Assembly (NCBI GenBank): GCA_023159155.1
Contig: JAJNNX010000015.1
Span: 744,001-808,000, forward strand
Direction: 5' to 3'
Source of the DNA: Ustulina deusta
Taxonomy: Eukaryota; Ascomycota; Sordariomycetes; Xylariales; Xylariaceae
Length of the DNA: 64,000 bases
Positions 23,427 to 33,248 of this stretch are shown here, piece after piece. Each line of letters begins with the position of its first letter. Position 1 is the stretch's first letter. The notes beneath the pieces are model-generated. The model saw nothing but the letters and a program-made list of their open reading frames with translations. It was not told where the DNA came from and ran no database searches. A program made the position numbers and the translations under genes.

Positions 23427-24794
23427 ATGTTAGCGCTGCTAATCAGCCTATTTCTAGGCTGCTTCTTGAGCTTAGCGGGTGCTACAGTAGTTCCTGGTAG
23501 GGCATTTGATAGATTCATAAGTATATGGCTTGAGAATCAGGTGTGTATCAGCGGTCTGGAGGGCGAGAGGGTCAGGTCCCGTCTTGATTTCGGTAACTAA
23601 TACTCTGTTCTTCTCCCAGGATTTCGATAAAGTCATTGTAGACGCTGCATTCGCAGACTTGAAGAGATTCGGTATCCTGCAAACACGGTACTATGCGCAC
23701 ACACACCCGAGCCAGCCCAACTACCTGGCGGCCGTAGGAGGGGATTACTGGGGTTTAGACCATGACGAGATTGTTCGGATACCTTCTAATGTCTCTACGA
23801 TTGTCGATCTACTCGAGCCGGAAAACATTTCATGGAAAGGGTACTTCGAGGGCATGCCAGGACCCGGCTATATGGCGGGAGCCAGCGTAGGGCGGCCAGA
23901 GAACCAGTCGCCTAGTGGCACTTGGGATTACGTTCGAAAGCATAAGTATGTTTTAGTTAGTATTGGTTAAGGTTGTATTGCGGGCTAATCGTGCTGTACA
24001 GCCCTTTCGTCTCGTACGATTCGATTAACTATCACGGGAGCCGGCTGCTAAACTTGGTATCGTTTGACGAGTTTCAGGACGACTTCGCTGCCGGCGTTGT
24101 ACCGGTACGCATCTCCCGAGCCAACATATCCCCATGAATTAAATCTGCCTATACGCAATAATTTCTGATTCTCGCCTTATAGCAATTTGTTATGATGTCC
24201 CCGAACATGCTCAACGATGGACACAATACAACACTAGATTATGCGACAAATTGGGCTCGAGAATTCTTAAAGCCTCTCCTTACCGATGGAGCCTTCGCAG
24301 AGAAGACACTCGTGCAATTGACATATGATGAGACGGAGGACTACTCTCAACCAAACCGCATTGTCTCTTTGCTATTGGGCAACGCCGTACCTGAGAGTCT
24401 CCGGGGATCCACTGACGACACATTTTATACCCATTTCTCGATCCTGTCTACGGTGGAGAATAACTGGGAGCTACCGAATCTGGGCCGATTCGATGTTGGA
24501 GCGAATGTCTTCAAGCTTGTTGCTGATATGACGGCATACCCCAATAATGATCCTCCCAATGTCGCAAGTGTCAACAACTCGATATCATACCCCGGCCCCC
24601 TCAACAGGAATCACTCAACAAAATTGACAACATTTCCCCCTCCAAATTTGAAGCTTACTGGTGCTGGCGGACAACCCGTGCTGAAGACAGTTGCCCAGAC
24701 CTGGAAGTCCGCATCAAAATCGGGCACTCCCTATGATGGTAGTGGTGCGGTGTACGACGGAGATAACTTACCTGTGTATAAAGGACAGGGGTAA
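23427..24794 (+). CDS. Secreted acid phosphatase, phosphoesterase family
   Basis: Four exons: 23427-23540, 23620-23945, 24002-24104 and 24183-24794, giving 384 residues. Introns are 79, 56 and 78 bases with GT...AG ends and consistent phase. The N-terminus is a signal peptide (MLALLISLFLGCFLSLAGA). The body matches the fungal phosphate-repressible acid phosphatases of the phosphoesterase superfamily: FDRFISIWLENQDF, THPSQPNYLAAVGGD (metal and substrate region), NISWKGYFEGMP, then SPNMLNDGHN and LVQLTYDETEDY, and the closing STVENNWELPNLGR motif. It releases phosphate from extracellular phosphomonoesters. Several N-glycosylation sequons (NVS, NIS, NTT, NNS, NHS) suit secretion. It is typically induced by phosphate starvation in relatives. 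It shares its upstream region with a Zn2Cys6 regulator gene. Confidence 0.9.
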
Positions 24795-25099
24795 GACCCT
24801 CTATCCATCTGTTAGGTACCTAGCTACCTACCTAGTCTTGGCTATATTCTGGATCCGCCAAGGCCACCTCATATTGTGGAGGCATCCCAAATTCTGATAG
24901 CTGAATATTTCTCACTTATTTGCATGATAGACATTTCCAAGATCGTTATGGTATCAGCAATTCATGTTAGGTATTTTGTTACCCGTTTCAATTTATTATC
25001 AGACGACCAAGATAGCTACCTCTGAACGTTCTCCATTCGTGTGAATCTCGGACTTTATTCATGCTGTATGAGCATTTCTACTAGGCCATCAAAGGGCCA
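24795..25099. other. Short intergenic region
   Basis: Includes a small TAGGTACCTAGCTACCTACCTAG cluster just downstream of the phosphatase (about 24812-24836). No gene seen; there is no room for an RWD-domain exon of the following gene. Confidence 0.5.
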
Positions 25100-25507
25100 T
25101 TGATAGTGATGCGTACTACTACTGCCGCTACATCTACGAGTCTCTTCACGGCTCTCATCCGAACCCATCACATCACGAGCCGCAAGAAGCTCCAGCGCGT
25201 GAAAAAGGCAGCATCACAACATGCGTTACCTTTCGTTCTTATTAGAAGTGGTGGATCGCCAGGCATAATGTATGCCGAAGGCGCTGAAGCTAACGTTAAT
25301 GCCTGGGTGAGCTTTGTCCGAGGCCTTCGATATAAGGACTTCCAATGTCCTCGAAAGCCAGCAGAAAACAGGGTCTTGGTGCCAAGCGAGGCGACCCTCG
25401 GTAGTTTCGAAGAAGTTGCGTCAGTGACTGAATTTGGCCATCGCATGGAACAGAGGGGTCTGGCTTCATGGTGGAAATTGGCCATGGGATACAGCTCATC
25501 TGACTAA
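25100..25507 (+). CDS. Short DUF1115 / RWDD-type C-terminal domain protein
   Basis: Single frame of 135 codons; Met codons at 25100 and 25109 are both possible starts. The sequence has the pattern of the DUF1115 (Prp3 C-terminal-like) domain found after RWD domains: THHITSRKK, then ALPFVLIRSGGSPGIMYAEG, then WVSFVRGLRYKDF. In that family the His-His-x-x-Ser segment and the GxPGxxxxEG loop are conserved. Full-length relatives carry an N-terminal RWD domain and are about 250-300 residues. Here nothing upstream encodes one, so this is either a stand-alone short member, a 5' incomplete model or a relic. The domain identification is from memory of the family pattern and is moderate. Confidence 0.5.
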   Translation: MIVMRTTTAATSTSLFTALIRTHHITSRKKLQRVKKAASQHALPFVLIRSGGSPGIMYAEGAEANVNAWVSFVRGLRYKDFQCPRKPAENRVLVPSEATLGSFEEVASVTEFGHRMEQRGLASWWKLAMGYSSSD

Positions 25508-26288
25508 TCACCACGCCGAAGAATTGCCCGCACGGCACTATGCCAACCTCGCCTGTTCATTCGAAGAGGGAATTTCCAAAAAACCAGATGGCGACGTCAG
25601 AATATAACTGTTCGCTTCCAACCAACAATAGGCGCATCGCACTGAATTTTGTCAACCGCCGACGCTCATGTCATGCCGCCGCTCCCCTCCAAATCAGCTT
25701 CAGTTCAGCAACCGCCAATAAAGAAGGCTCCCTTCTATACAAGAAGCCGTCACTCAGTCTAAACGTATGGAGATCAGCCATGGCGCCGAAAACTCACGGG
25801 GCTGTGCCTCAATTGTATCTCAGTATTCGGCCCGCCTAACCTGCCTCTCAATGAAATCCATCCCCCTAACCCTCCCGCCGGCGGCCCACGCTCCGATGCG
25901 GCTTGGAGTCACGCCAGTCTATATTAAATTAAAGCGTCATACGCCAACCAAGCCAGCGATGGATTCGTTCTCTGCGACCCGTGGGTTGGGGCTGGGTGGA
26001 AAACCTGGGGTATTCAGCCGCCAACGGCAGTTCCATCTATCCATTTGCGAATCGCGCAACCAATTATATTCATGCTAGTTATTGGCCTCACCCTCGTATA
26101 GATGGCACTCGGCGTTATTCAACCGACATGGCGTATGAGCCATATACTAATTTCGCTGTTGCAACATCTGCTCACAAGAGGATATAACCCTACTTGGCAC
26201 ATCCCCTTCCAGGATCCATTCCCAAGCACCAGGTCTGCTCACTCCCAGCAATATTGCATTCTCTCGGCCTGGCTCACTCGTCGACAAA
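25508..26288. promoter_or_regulatory. Intergenic region upstream of the AA9 gene
   Basis: 781 bases between the DUF1115-like gene and the AA9 start on the same strand. It contains several short open frames without motifs; presumably the AA9 promoter. No regulator site is claimed. Confidence 0.4.
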
Positions 26289-27676
26289 ATGAAGTCCGCA
26301 GCCTACGCCTTAGTCTCGACAGCTCTCGCATTTCAGGCCGCGGGCCATTCCATCTTTCAGCAGTTATGGGTGGATGGTGTTGATTATATAAGTCTTCCCC
26401 AAAATCTTGATTGTGGAAGATGCTAATTCGTGGCACACGGGTCGCAATGCGTTCGCATGCCCCCAAATAACAACCCGGTGACCAATGTCAACAGTAACGA
26501 TATCCGATGCAATGTTGGCGGCACCAAAGGCGTTGGAGCCAAATGCGCTGTGAAGGCAGGATCTACAGTCACGGTTGAGATGCACGCAGTACGATAGACG
26601 AGCACACTATAGCCAACATTCACTAATCTCGCGACAGCAACCTGCAGACAGGAAATGCTCCGCCGAGGCAATTGGAGGCGCCCATTACGGCCCAGTCAAC
26701 GTATACCTAAGCCAGGTACCAGATGCCACAACGGCCGATGGATCCACGTCTTGGTATAAGATTTTTGCGGACTCTTGGTCTTCGAAGGGAGCGGTGGGCG
26801 ATGGTGACAATTGGGGCACCAATGATCTCAATACTTGCTGCGGAAAGATGGACGTCACAATTCCCCCGGATACCCCATCTGGCGACTACTTGCTTCGTGC
26901 AGAAGTCATTGCTCTGCACACTGCAGGGCAGGCTGGTGGTGCACAGTTTTACATGTCATGCTACCAGCTCACAGGTGAGTGACCCTTGCCTCTGCTACCC
27001 CTGCTTTTGGTATTTTGGGAAGAGCAGTCGGTCTCGCCCCCCCTCTGTTTTGGGCCTTGATAATGCCAATTACTGACCCTTCATGCTCCAGTGAGTGGCG
27101 GCTCCGGCACCCTCCCAGCAGGCGTGAACCTTCCTGGGGCATTCAAGGCTTCCGACCCCGGTATCCAGGTAAATATCCACGCCCAGATGAGCAGCTATGT
27201 GAACCCAGGACCCGCCGTTGTTCCCGGCGGAGTTACCAAAACCGCCGGCTCCGGCTGCAGCAGTGGCTGTGCTAAGACTGTAAGCAATCCTCAGGCTTGT
27301 TTTCTTCTCGTTTTATAGCAACTTTGAGAATATCAAGGCTCCCTTCGGGCCGACAATGGAGTCTTGCAAACCTCCTACGACCCCGAAATACTCACAGATC
27401 ACTACTAACACAGCTTGTTGTAGTGCACAGCTGGTAGTGATCCGGCCGGGACTGCAATCGCGGCTCCAGCTCCTTCTGGTGGCTCCGACTCTAGTGGCGG
27501 TTCGGCGTGCGCTCAAGCAGCCTACCAACAGTGTGGTGGACAAGGATATACAGGTTGCGCAACTTGTGCTGTAAGTTCCCCTTGCTCTATGCGTCACTCA
27601 GAGGGTATTAACCCTTTGACAGAGCGGCCTCACTTGTAAAGAGGTTTCCCCTCCATACTATTCTCAGTGCAGTTAA
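26289..27676 (+). CDS. AA9 lytic polysaccharide monooxygenase with CBM1
   Basis: Six exons: 26289-26387, 26439-26588, 26638-26974, 27092-27279, 27424-27570 and 27623-27676, giving 324 residues. It is a secreted copper enzyme that oxidatively cleaves cellulose or hemicellulose. The signal peptide ends at AAG so that His20 becomes the N-terminal copper ligand (HSIFQQLWVDGVDY). The second copper His is about 99 (GGAHYGPV); the axial Tyr is about 188 in QFYMSCYQL, preceded by the conserved Gln. A Ser/Gly linker leads to a C-terminal CBM1 (about 287-323: YQQCGGQGYTGCATC...PPYYSQC). Introns 2-5 are GT...AG. The first intron has AT...AC ends (own entry); without removing it the frame hits a stop at 26421. 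Family membership is certain; integrity depends on that splice. Confidence 0.9.
26388..26438 (+). other. Apparent AT-AC intron in the AA9 gene
   Basis: 51 bases beginning ATAAGTC and ending GGCACAC, with a fungal branch-like GCTAAT 18-13 bases before the end. Removing it joins GVDY to GSQCVRMPPNNNPV in frame, exactly the AA9 pattern. No GT...AG pair gives that junction: no AG precedes the downstream exon in a usable place, and using the AG at 26417-26418 breaks the frame. Internally it carries an in-frame TAA overlapping the branch site. Confidence 0.72.
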
Positions 27677-28492
27677 GAGATCTCCTGAAATATGAGTGTC
27701 GGGGAGGGTATCACGCGTAATTAGGTCCCGTTTGAGCCATTCCCTGGGAAGTAGGATGATAGCCCATTGTGTGCTCGTGGTAAGGTTGTTGGTTAACATC
27801 AACCAATAGTAGCTCAAAGCCTTACTAATACTACAGCTTAACTCTACACTCGTTGAGCTAGAAATCATATTTCATCGGCCTCGTTTCAAATCGATGGCCA
27901 CTTGTATTCTCTTCTACTTTTCGTTGTGATGTACGGGAATGCAACACGCTTCTCCTACTACGTGTTCGCGCGGCGCGAATGAGACCAGAAACCAGATGTT
28001 TGTTCCACACATATGCAAGCCTTCCTCTATAACGTACACTGGTTCGATGTTTGCGATAGCCCAAGATATTTTGGACAATCGTATGTTCCGTATCGTATCA
28101 CGTATTCCCGAGCTCATCACATGGAAGGGAAAAAGAATCAGTATAGAGTCTCTGCTGGCGCCCAGGCTAGCTAATTAACCCTGAGCAGCGTCGAGCTTTA
28201 CCAGCGGTGAAAGATGTTGCCATAGAATGCCTGCCGCTTCTGCTCCCCTAGCGCGATTTCCCCCCCACTACATTACTGACGCAACATCTTGGCATCCCTG
28301 CTTCTCCGGCAGCACTTATCTGACCTAGGTTAGATCTTTCCTTCTTGCTTCTTCTCCGTCTCCCGCAGAAACAACTAGACAGGCGACACAACTCTTACAG
28401 TATATATGTACGGCTCCATCTAGATACTTACCGATAAAACCAACCCCAAAAAAAGAAAAAAAAAGAAACAAAAAAACCCCCCCCCCCCCACA
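27677..28492. other. Intergenic region with homopolymer leader
   Basis: No gene seen. The last 45 bases (28446-28489) are an A-rich then C-only tract directly before the DUF2470 start codon. Confidence 0.5.
28446..28489. repeat. Poly-A/poly-C tract before a start codon
   Basis: A runs interrupted by G or C, then 13 consecutive C, ending three bases before the ACAATGG start context of the DUF2470 gene; it would lie in the 5' leader. Confidence 0.8.
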
Positions 28493-29161
28493 ATGGCAGC
28501 CAGCGACCCCAAAACGCGCATCATGGCGCACATGAACAAGGAGCACGGCGCCGACCTCAAGCGGTACCTGCAAGCGTTCAACGGGCTCTCGTCGTCGGCG
28601 GCGGGCTCGGCGCAGCTCACGGACCTCACCCTGGACACGCTGACGATCCGGAGCGCGTCGGGCGTGCACGCGGTCCGCGTGGCGCCGGCGATGAATTCGT
28701 TCGCGGACGCGCGCGTGCGCCTCGTGGACATGGCGGCCCGCGCGCAGGAGCGGCTCGGGCTCAGCGACATCCGCGTCGACCGGTTCGTGGGGCCGCGCGG
28801 GGGCGGCATCGCGTCGTTCGTCGGCGTCGCCTTCTACCTCGTCAGCGCGGCGGCGCTGGCGGCGGGCCTGCTGCGGCCCGGCACCGCCGCCTGGGCCCTT
28901 CTCGACGCCTACTTCCCGTACGAGGGCGGCGCGGGCTTCGCGTGGGTCGTCCGGGCCATCGCCGTCCCCGTCCTCGCGATACACGTTACCGAGGCGTGGT
29001 GGATGGCGCGCGGCCGGCTCGCGAAGCACGGGGTCGAGGCCGGGAGCGCGCTGTGGTTCCTGTGGGTGCTGGAGACGTTCGTCGAGGGGGCGCCCGCTAT
29101 GAGGCGGTTCGATGGGTTGGTGCGGGAGGAACGGCTGAAGAAGGAGGCGGTGAAGCACTAG
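28493..29161 (+). CDS. DUF2470 domain membrane protein
   Basis: Single-exon 222-residue protein with a strong start context (CACAATGGC). Residues about 5-85 match DUF2470, the domain also found at the C-terminus of HugZ-type heme-binding and pyridoxamine-oxidase-like proteins: RIMAHMNKEHGADLKRYL, then LTIRSASG and RVRLVDMAARAQERLG. The C-terminal half has three hydrophobic helices (about 107-125, 147-165 and 178-192), so it is probably an integral membrane protein; this DUF2470-plus-helices layout is known in fungi, without an assigned function. The coding region is far more GC-rich than its flanks, with GC-ending codons nearly everywhere. As a result a 277-codon open frame exists on the opposite strand, which is a shadow. 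Confidence 0.85.
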   Translation: MAASDPKTRIMAHMNKEHGADLKRYLQAFNGLSSSAAGSAQLTDLTLDTLTIRSASGVHAVRVAPAMNSFADARVRLVDMAARAQERLGLSDIRVDRFVGPRGGGIASFVGVAFYLVSAAALAAGLLRPGTAAWALLDAYFPYEGGAGFAWVVRAIAVPVLAIHVTEAWWMARGRLAKHGVEAGSALWFLWVLETFVEGAPAMRRFDGLVREERLKKEAVKH

Positions 29162-30081
29162 ACCGGTTCGGCCGAGTTCGACGTCTCAGGGGCGGTGTAG
29201 CTGGCTACCTGGCATTGGCGATGCCCTGGACATGCATTTCACCGCGTCCAGATGCACGGGAACTGATGTGGGTTGTTGCTGTATGTGCACGTAGATTCCC
29301 GGGGCACTCGATTGGACATAGATGGCTGATCACGACGGAATGATTGATGATAATGGAAATTGATCCGATGCTGCAACTTTTGCCATGTAGGCCATCTATT
29401 ATATCCACAAGCCTCCCTTTACTTCCACGCAAGATCATCCTGTGACCTCTTTCATCGGAAATGTGAGTCATCTCTAAATAGTCTTCCCTACTTAGCTTGT
29501 CGATAATCAGTTATAACTTGGCGCTTTATAACTTCAGGTAAGCTGGGGTGTCTGTTTTATTAGTAGGCTCTGTTCCGCAGTATGACAACCCAAACACAAG
29601 TTCACACTTCGACCGACTTCGGTGCGTAAAACATGTCTAGTTAGGGGTATGCACCCAGGAATATATAATTATTATTATATTTATCGAATGAAAGTTGGGT
29701 CCTCTCTGCCAATCTGTGTTTATGGACCGTGGTAAATAATTGGTATGAAGTTGCACATACCTTTGTAGAATACTATGATTGACGGCCTATATCCTACTTC
29801 AGCGCGTCTACCTGATACCCTTACACGCGTTCATGTTTCCCCTTAAAGCCCATAAAGAAGTCCATCTTGATTTTGTACGTCCGGCCGGTCATAAAAGTCA
29901 TAAAAAGGATTCCCTCACTCGATAACACAAGATCATCTCTTTCAGTTTAACATGTCCGGCTTTTTCATGCCCAACTGTTTTGGAACTTTTCTGGAACGCC
30001 AAGGATAGGAAATGATACCTCAATGAGTCGAGGTCTGCATCAGTCGAGAATGGATTGTGTGCAGAGATGATTTCGTCCATC
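29162..30081. other. Convergent intergenic region
   Basis: Lies between the 3' ends of the DUF2470 and tetraspanin genes. It is AT-rich with short frames only. No gene seen. Confidence 0.5.
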
Positions 30082-31118
30082 TTATGATCGCCATTCGTTT
30101 GCTTCGTCGTGACCTAGGCCAGAAGGCTCGACTCGATGCGGGGCATTATCTTGCGCAGCTTGGGCACCTGGTGAAGTTGACTGAGACGCATCTTGGTCTA
30201 CACTAACTCCCGAGTCATCGCCATCATGATAGGGCTCTTCGATAAGTCGTCCACTTTCGCTGGCTTCAGTCCGCTCCGCGAAGCGTTTGAAACCTCGATC
30301 GGTGCTATTTCTTCCTACACGCTGCCTCAAGTAGACCAGATGTGCCAACTTCTCCCAGTCAGTCATTTCAATGATTGAAGACCAACATATTTTATCGGGT
30401 CTTGCCTCCGGGGAATGGACTTACTTGGATAATGCCAGTTACGACGGCGACGGCAAACTGTAGACCCGAAGTACGCTGCATAGATGCGGTCCATGGCACA
30501 CCACATGATGTGCTTCTATGGTATATGGCTTGGCAGTCCTGTTGCGGCTGTGGCGGCCAGGGGCGGTCGCGAACGCTGTGAAAGCCACAGCAATCGAATG
30601 CGTTTTGGATACGCTCAATTGCGCGGCCATCATGGGTATGCCATAATCGTTGCCAGGCGACTTCCAGTCCGCAATTTAAAGTCGGGCCAGGCACGAATCC
30701 CTGAGCTGCCAGGGTCGCAATGACGATGGTAAGCCCAGCTTGGAGGACGTGCAATGCGGGCAATAGCAGTTGCTGGAGGATGGATGATTGGACAAGACGG
30801 TTCAATACGGGCGTGTAGAAGAGATTAGCGACGGCGAAGAGAGGAAGTAGAATCGTAAGCACAATTGTTCCCGTCGAGATGGGCAGTGACAGTGTGCTCG
30901 ACGTGACTTGTACGTAGCTGCGCCCTGTGTCAGCTGTGAGCCGAGCAGCGTAAAAGGAGAGCGCTTTACATGGCAATGGCGATCAGAGCTACCATCGACT
31001 AAGGTGTAGCGTGTTTGTTAGTCTATCACTCGACTACTCTCGCTCCTCATCCACCCGCCAGCCGACGAGGGAGATCAGGTCAACATACCAGCGGAAAGGC
31101 GAAGATGAGTCTTGACAT
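30082..31118 (-). CDS. Tetraspanin-like membrane protein
   Basis: Four exons: 31089-31118, 30970-30998, 30425-30917 and 30082-30351, giving 273 residues. The first two exons are only 30 and 29 bases and build the first transmembrane helix (MSRLIFAFPLSMVALIAIAIYVQ). Introns end in TAG, CAG and GAG with consistent phase; the last acceptor (CTGACTGGGAG) is the least certain. Further helices are GTIVLTILLPLFAV, LHVLQAGLTIVIATLAAQG and QFAVAVVTGIIQ, and the large outer loop has the tetraspanin FDCCGF motif plus later Cys (QDCQ, TSCG). The C-terminal tail is acidic and Ser/Asp-rich, cytoplasmic. Fungal tetraspanins (Pls1, Tsp2, Tsp3) organise membrane domains; Pls1 is needed for plant penetration in pathogens. 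Which class this is cannot be decided. Confidence 0.78.
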
Positions 31119-32504
31119 TTTGAGAGCAGCGTAGGTGTTCCCGTTCGTTTCCTTTCGTAGATGCTGGTAGCATCAATCACTGCAGGCAAGCCGGGCAGAG
31201 CACAGGTTTCCGGAATAGACGAGGGCGAAGTTCGAATGAGAGGTAGTCGAGTCTGCCCTTGTTTTGGCTATGAGCTGTCGTGGTGTGATGAGTCGGGGAC
31301 GGGAAATACCGATAGCTAGGTAAGTACGGAGGTAAGCTTGAAGTGAAAGGCGGGGGAGATATCAGGCAAACAGATGAACCATGGCTGCGACATGAATGTA
31401 TGACGTGGTATATGCAAATTCCCGTTTGATGCGCAGAGGCGGCCAATTGGCGAGAAAGTATGCATTTGAAGGTCTCAGCATACATGTAGGTACCTACCTA
31501 TCATCCAAACATGAAGTCCTCCGATGTCGCGCTCTGCCGACTCTGGAAACATATGTGTAGTTAGGCGGGTACTCAGGGGTTGTTGCGCCTGTTGCTACAT
31601 ATAAACGTTATTACCTAGGGACAATAAGGTACTTAGGCAACATTCTGTCTATTCCATCTACCTACACAAGCCTCTCACTACCTACTAATGTACTAAGTAA
31701 CAGGATATTGCAACCCTGTGTTGTCTCTAGCCGAATAAAGGGTACTCTGTTTAAGAATCTGAGACCATTCCAACGAACGCATTCTTGATTATGTACGCCT
31801 TCCAGTCGGGTATTCACAACGAAAAACCTTTTCATAAATCAGCTAGCTCGGTTAATACTAGAATTTATGTGTTTCTATCGCAGGAGATAGTGATACGTCG
31901 TCTATAGGCATCTTAGGTAACCCACCTCCCAATGTATAGGGTAGGGAGGACTGTGGTGTGGGCATGAATACCTAGGTAGGTAGTTAAAGCAAGTACTATA
32001 CAGCATCTCGAATACCAACCACTTTAACATGTTAGCTGATGCAAAATAGCACGGCTTTCTTCATACGCCTCTCCCCGCCAGGACATTTTCAGCTTGTTGG
32101 TTGAGCGATCGAATTTGATTGGAACAAGGGACCCATATCGAGTGAACATTGTTCCTCCCTGGTCTACTGTGCAATGACCTATGAGTTGCACGGTAGCCCC
32201 ATGCTCTGATCTTACCAATTGGGGTACCTAATACATTAGAATACATCTCGAGCGCCAGCCGCCGCATTTGACATTTTCTCATATGCGCTTCGTCTTCGCA
32301 TGTCACCCACAAACCGCCGTGATGCAGCCCGAAACCCGCCGTTTGTAAGCCGATCCGTCAAAGCGCGCCCGATTCCCAAACTTCTACCAATACATAACCA
32401 ATCTAAATCCTACTGTGCGTTCGTGTTGGCTAATGCGCCAGGACCCAGATCCTCCAGGTTCCTCGATTCGACCACCACGGGTGCCAGCAAACATGCTGGC
32501 CATC
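31119..32504. other. Intergenic region with TAGGTA repeats
   Basis: Tetraspanin promoter and HdeD-like 3' flank. TAGGTACCTACCTA-type words cluster at 31485-31690 and again at 31905-31990. Short frames only; no gene seen. Confidence 0.5.
31485..31690. repeat. TAGGTA/TACCTA word cluster
   Basis: Starts with GTAGGTACCTACCTATC and continues with TTACCTAGGGACAATAAGGTACTTAGG and CTACCTACACAAG. Part of the dispersed intergenic set. Confidence 0.6.
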
Positions 32505-33248
32505 TCAAAAGTCATCGGTGCTCGGCTTTTGCGACCGCAGCCCCTTGACGGTTAGCCACAGCGCCGAAACCAAGAAATAGAATGCACCAAATGCTGCGTA
32601 GCCCGCAATGCCGTCGATCGAGGGGACCATTGGTTGAGTCGCCTGGAAGATGAAGAATCCGCCTGCCAAGGAGGACTGGGCGCCGCTGAGAATCTGGGCC
32701 CATTGCGCACCGGTCGTCTTCCAGCGCCGGACTGCAGCGCCGAGCTGCATGAGACCGGAGAGAATGGCCCACGCGCCGTACACACCGAAAACCCAATGCA
32801 TGTTGATGATGACGCCGACTAGGACGAGAACCGTCGTCGCCAGACTGACCAGCAAATTGATGGCCTGCGACTGGTTGTTCGCGAGCCCACCGCTGTGTTG
32901 CGCGTCAACCAGGCACGCGGCGGCGTCCCACAGCGGGTAGATGACAAGCAGCACGGCGGCAGCCAGATAGTAGGCATCGCCGACCGTGAACGCCGCGGCG
33001 ACCCAGACGGCGGAAAATGCCACGCGCGCGAAGTAGTACTTCTTCAGCCAGCGCTCCTGCGTGGCGACCGGGTCCGCATCGGCGTCGAGCTGGTCATACT
33101 TGGTCCTCGAGGGGAAGAACCTCTCGAGGTAAGCGCCCACGTTGGATGTCATGCTGGACTTATAAGCTGCGGAGTGCCTGGGCAGAAAAGAGCGCTCGCC
33201 GAATGTGTCGTTGCGCGAAGCGTCTAGAGAGACGAATCGTCGGTTCAT
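32505..33248 (-). CDS. HdeD/DUF308-like multispan membrane protein
   Basis: Single-exon 247-residue protein with about six hydrophobic helices after a polar N-terminus. An alternative Met at codon 33 (MTSNVGAYLERFF) is equally good and gives about 215 residues. Segments such as VFGVYGAWAILSGLMQLGAAVRRWK, QWAQILSGAQSSLAGGFFI and YAAFGAFYFLVSALWL resemble the repeated helix pairs of bacterial HdeD-like or short-chain DUF308 membrane proteins. The gene has no intron. Function is unknown; bacterial HdeD relates to acid resistance, which should not be transferred. The family call is by pattern and moderate. Confidence 0.55.
   Translation of the reverse strand: MNRRFVSLDASRNDTFGERSFLPRHSAAYKSSMTSNVGAYLERFFPSRTKYDQLDADADPVATQERWLKKYYFARVAFSAVWVAAAFTVGDAYYLAAAVLLVIYPLWDAAACLVDAQHSGGLANNQSQAINLLVSLATTVLVLVGVIINMHWVFGVYGAWAILSGLMQLGAAVRRWKTTGAQWAQILSGAQSSLAGGFFIFQATQPMVPSIDGIAGYAAFGAFYFLVSALWLTVKGLRSQKPSTDDF

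Noticed and set aside
26382..26470. GT...AG intron using GTGTTG (26378) and the AG at 26418
   Set aside because: Shifts the frame and reaches a stop within about 60 bases, losing the conserved AA9 segment.
28325..29158. 277-codon open frame on the minus strand
   Set aside because: Shadow of the GC-rich DUF2470 gene; Arg/Pro/Glu/His-rich with no motif, whereas the plus strand encodes a recognisable domain.
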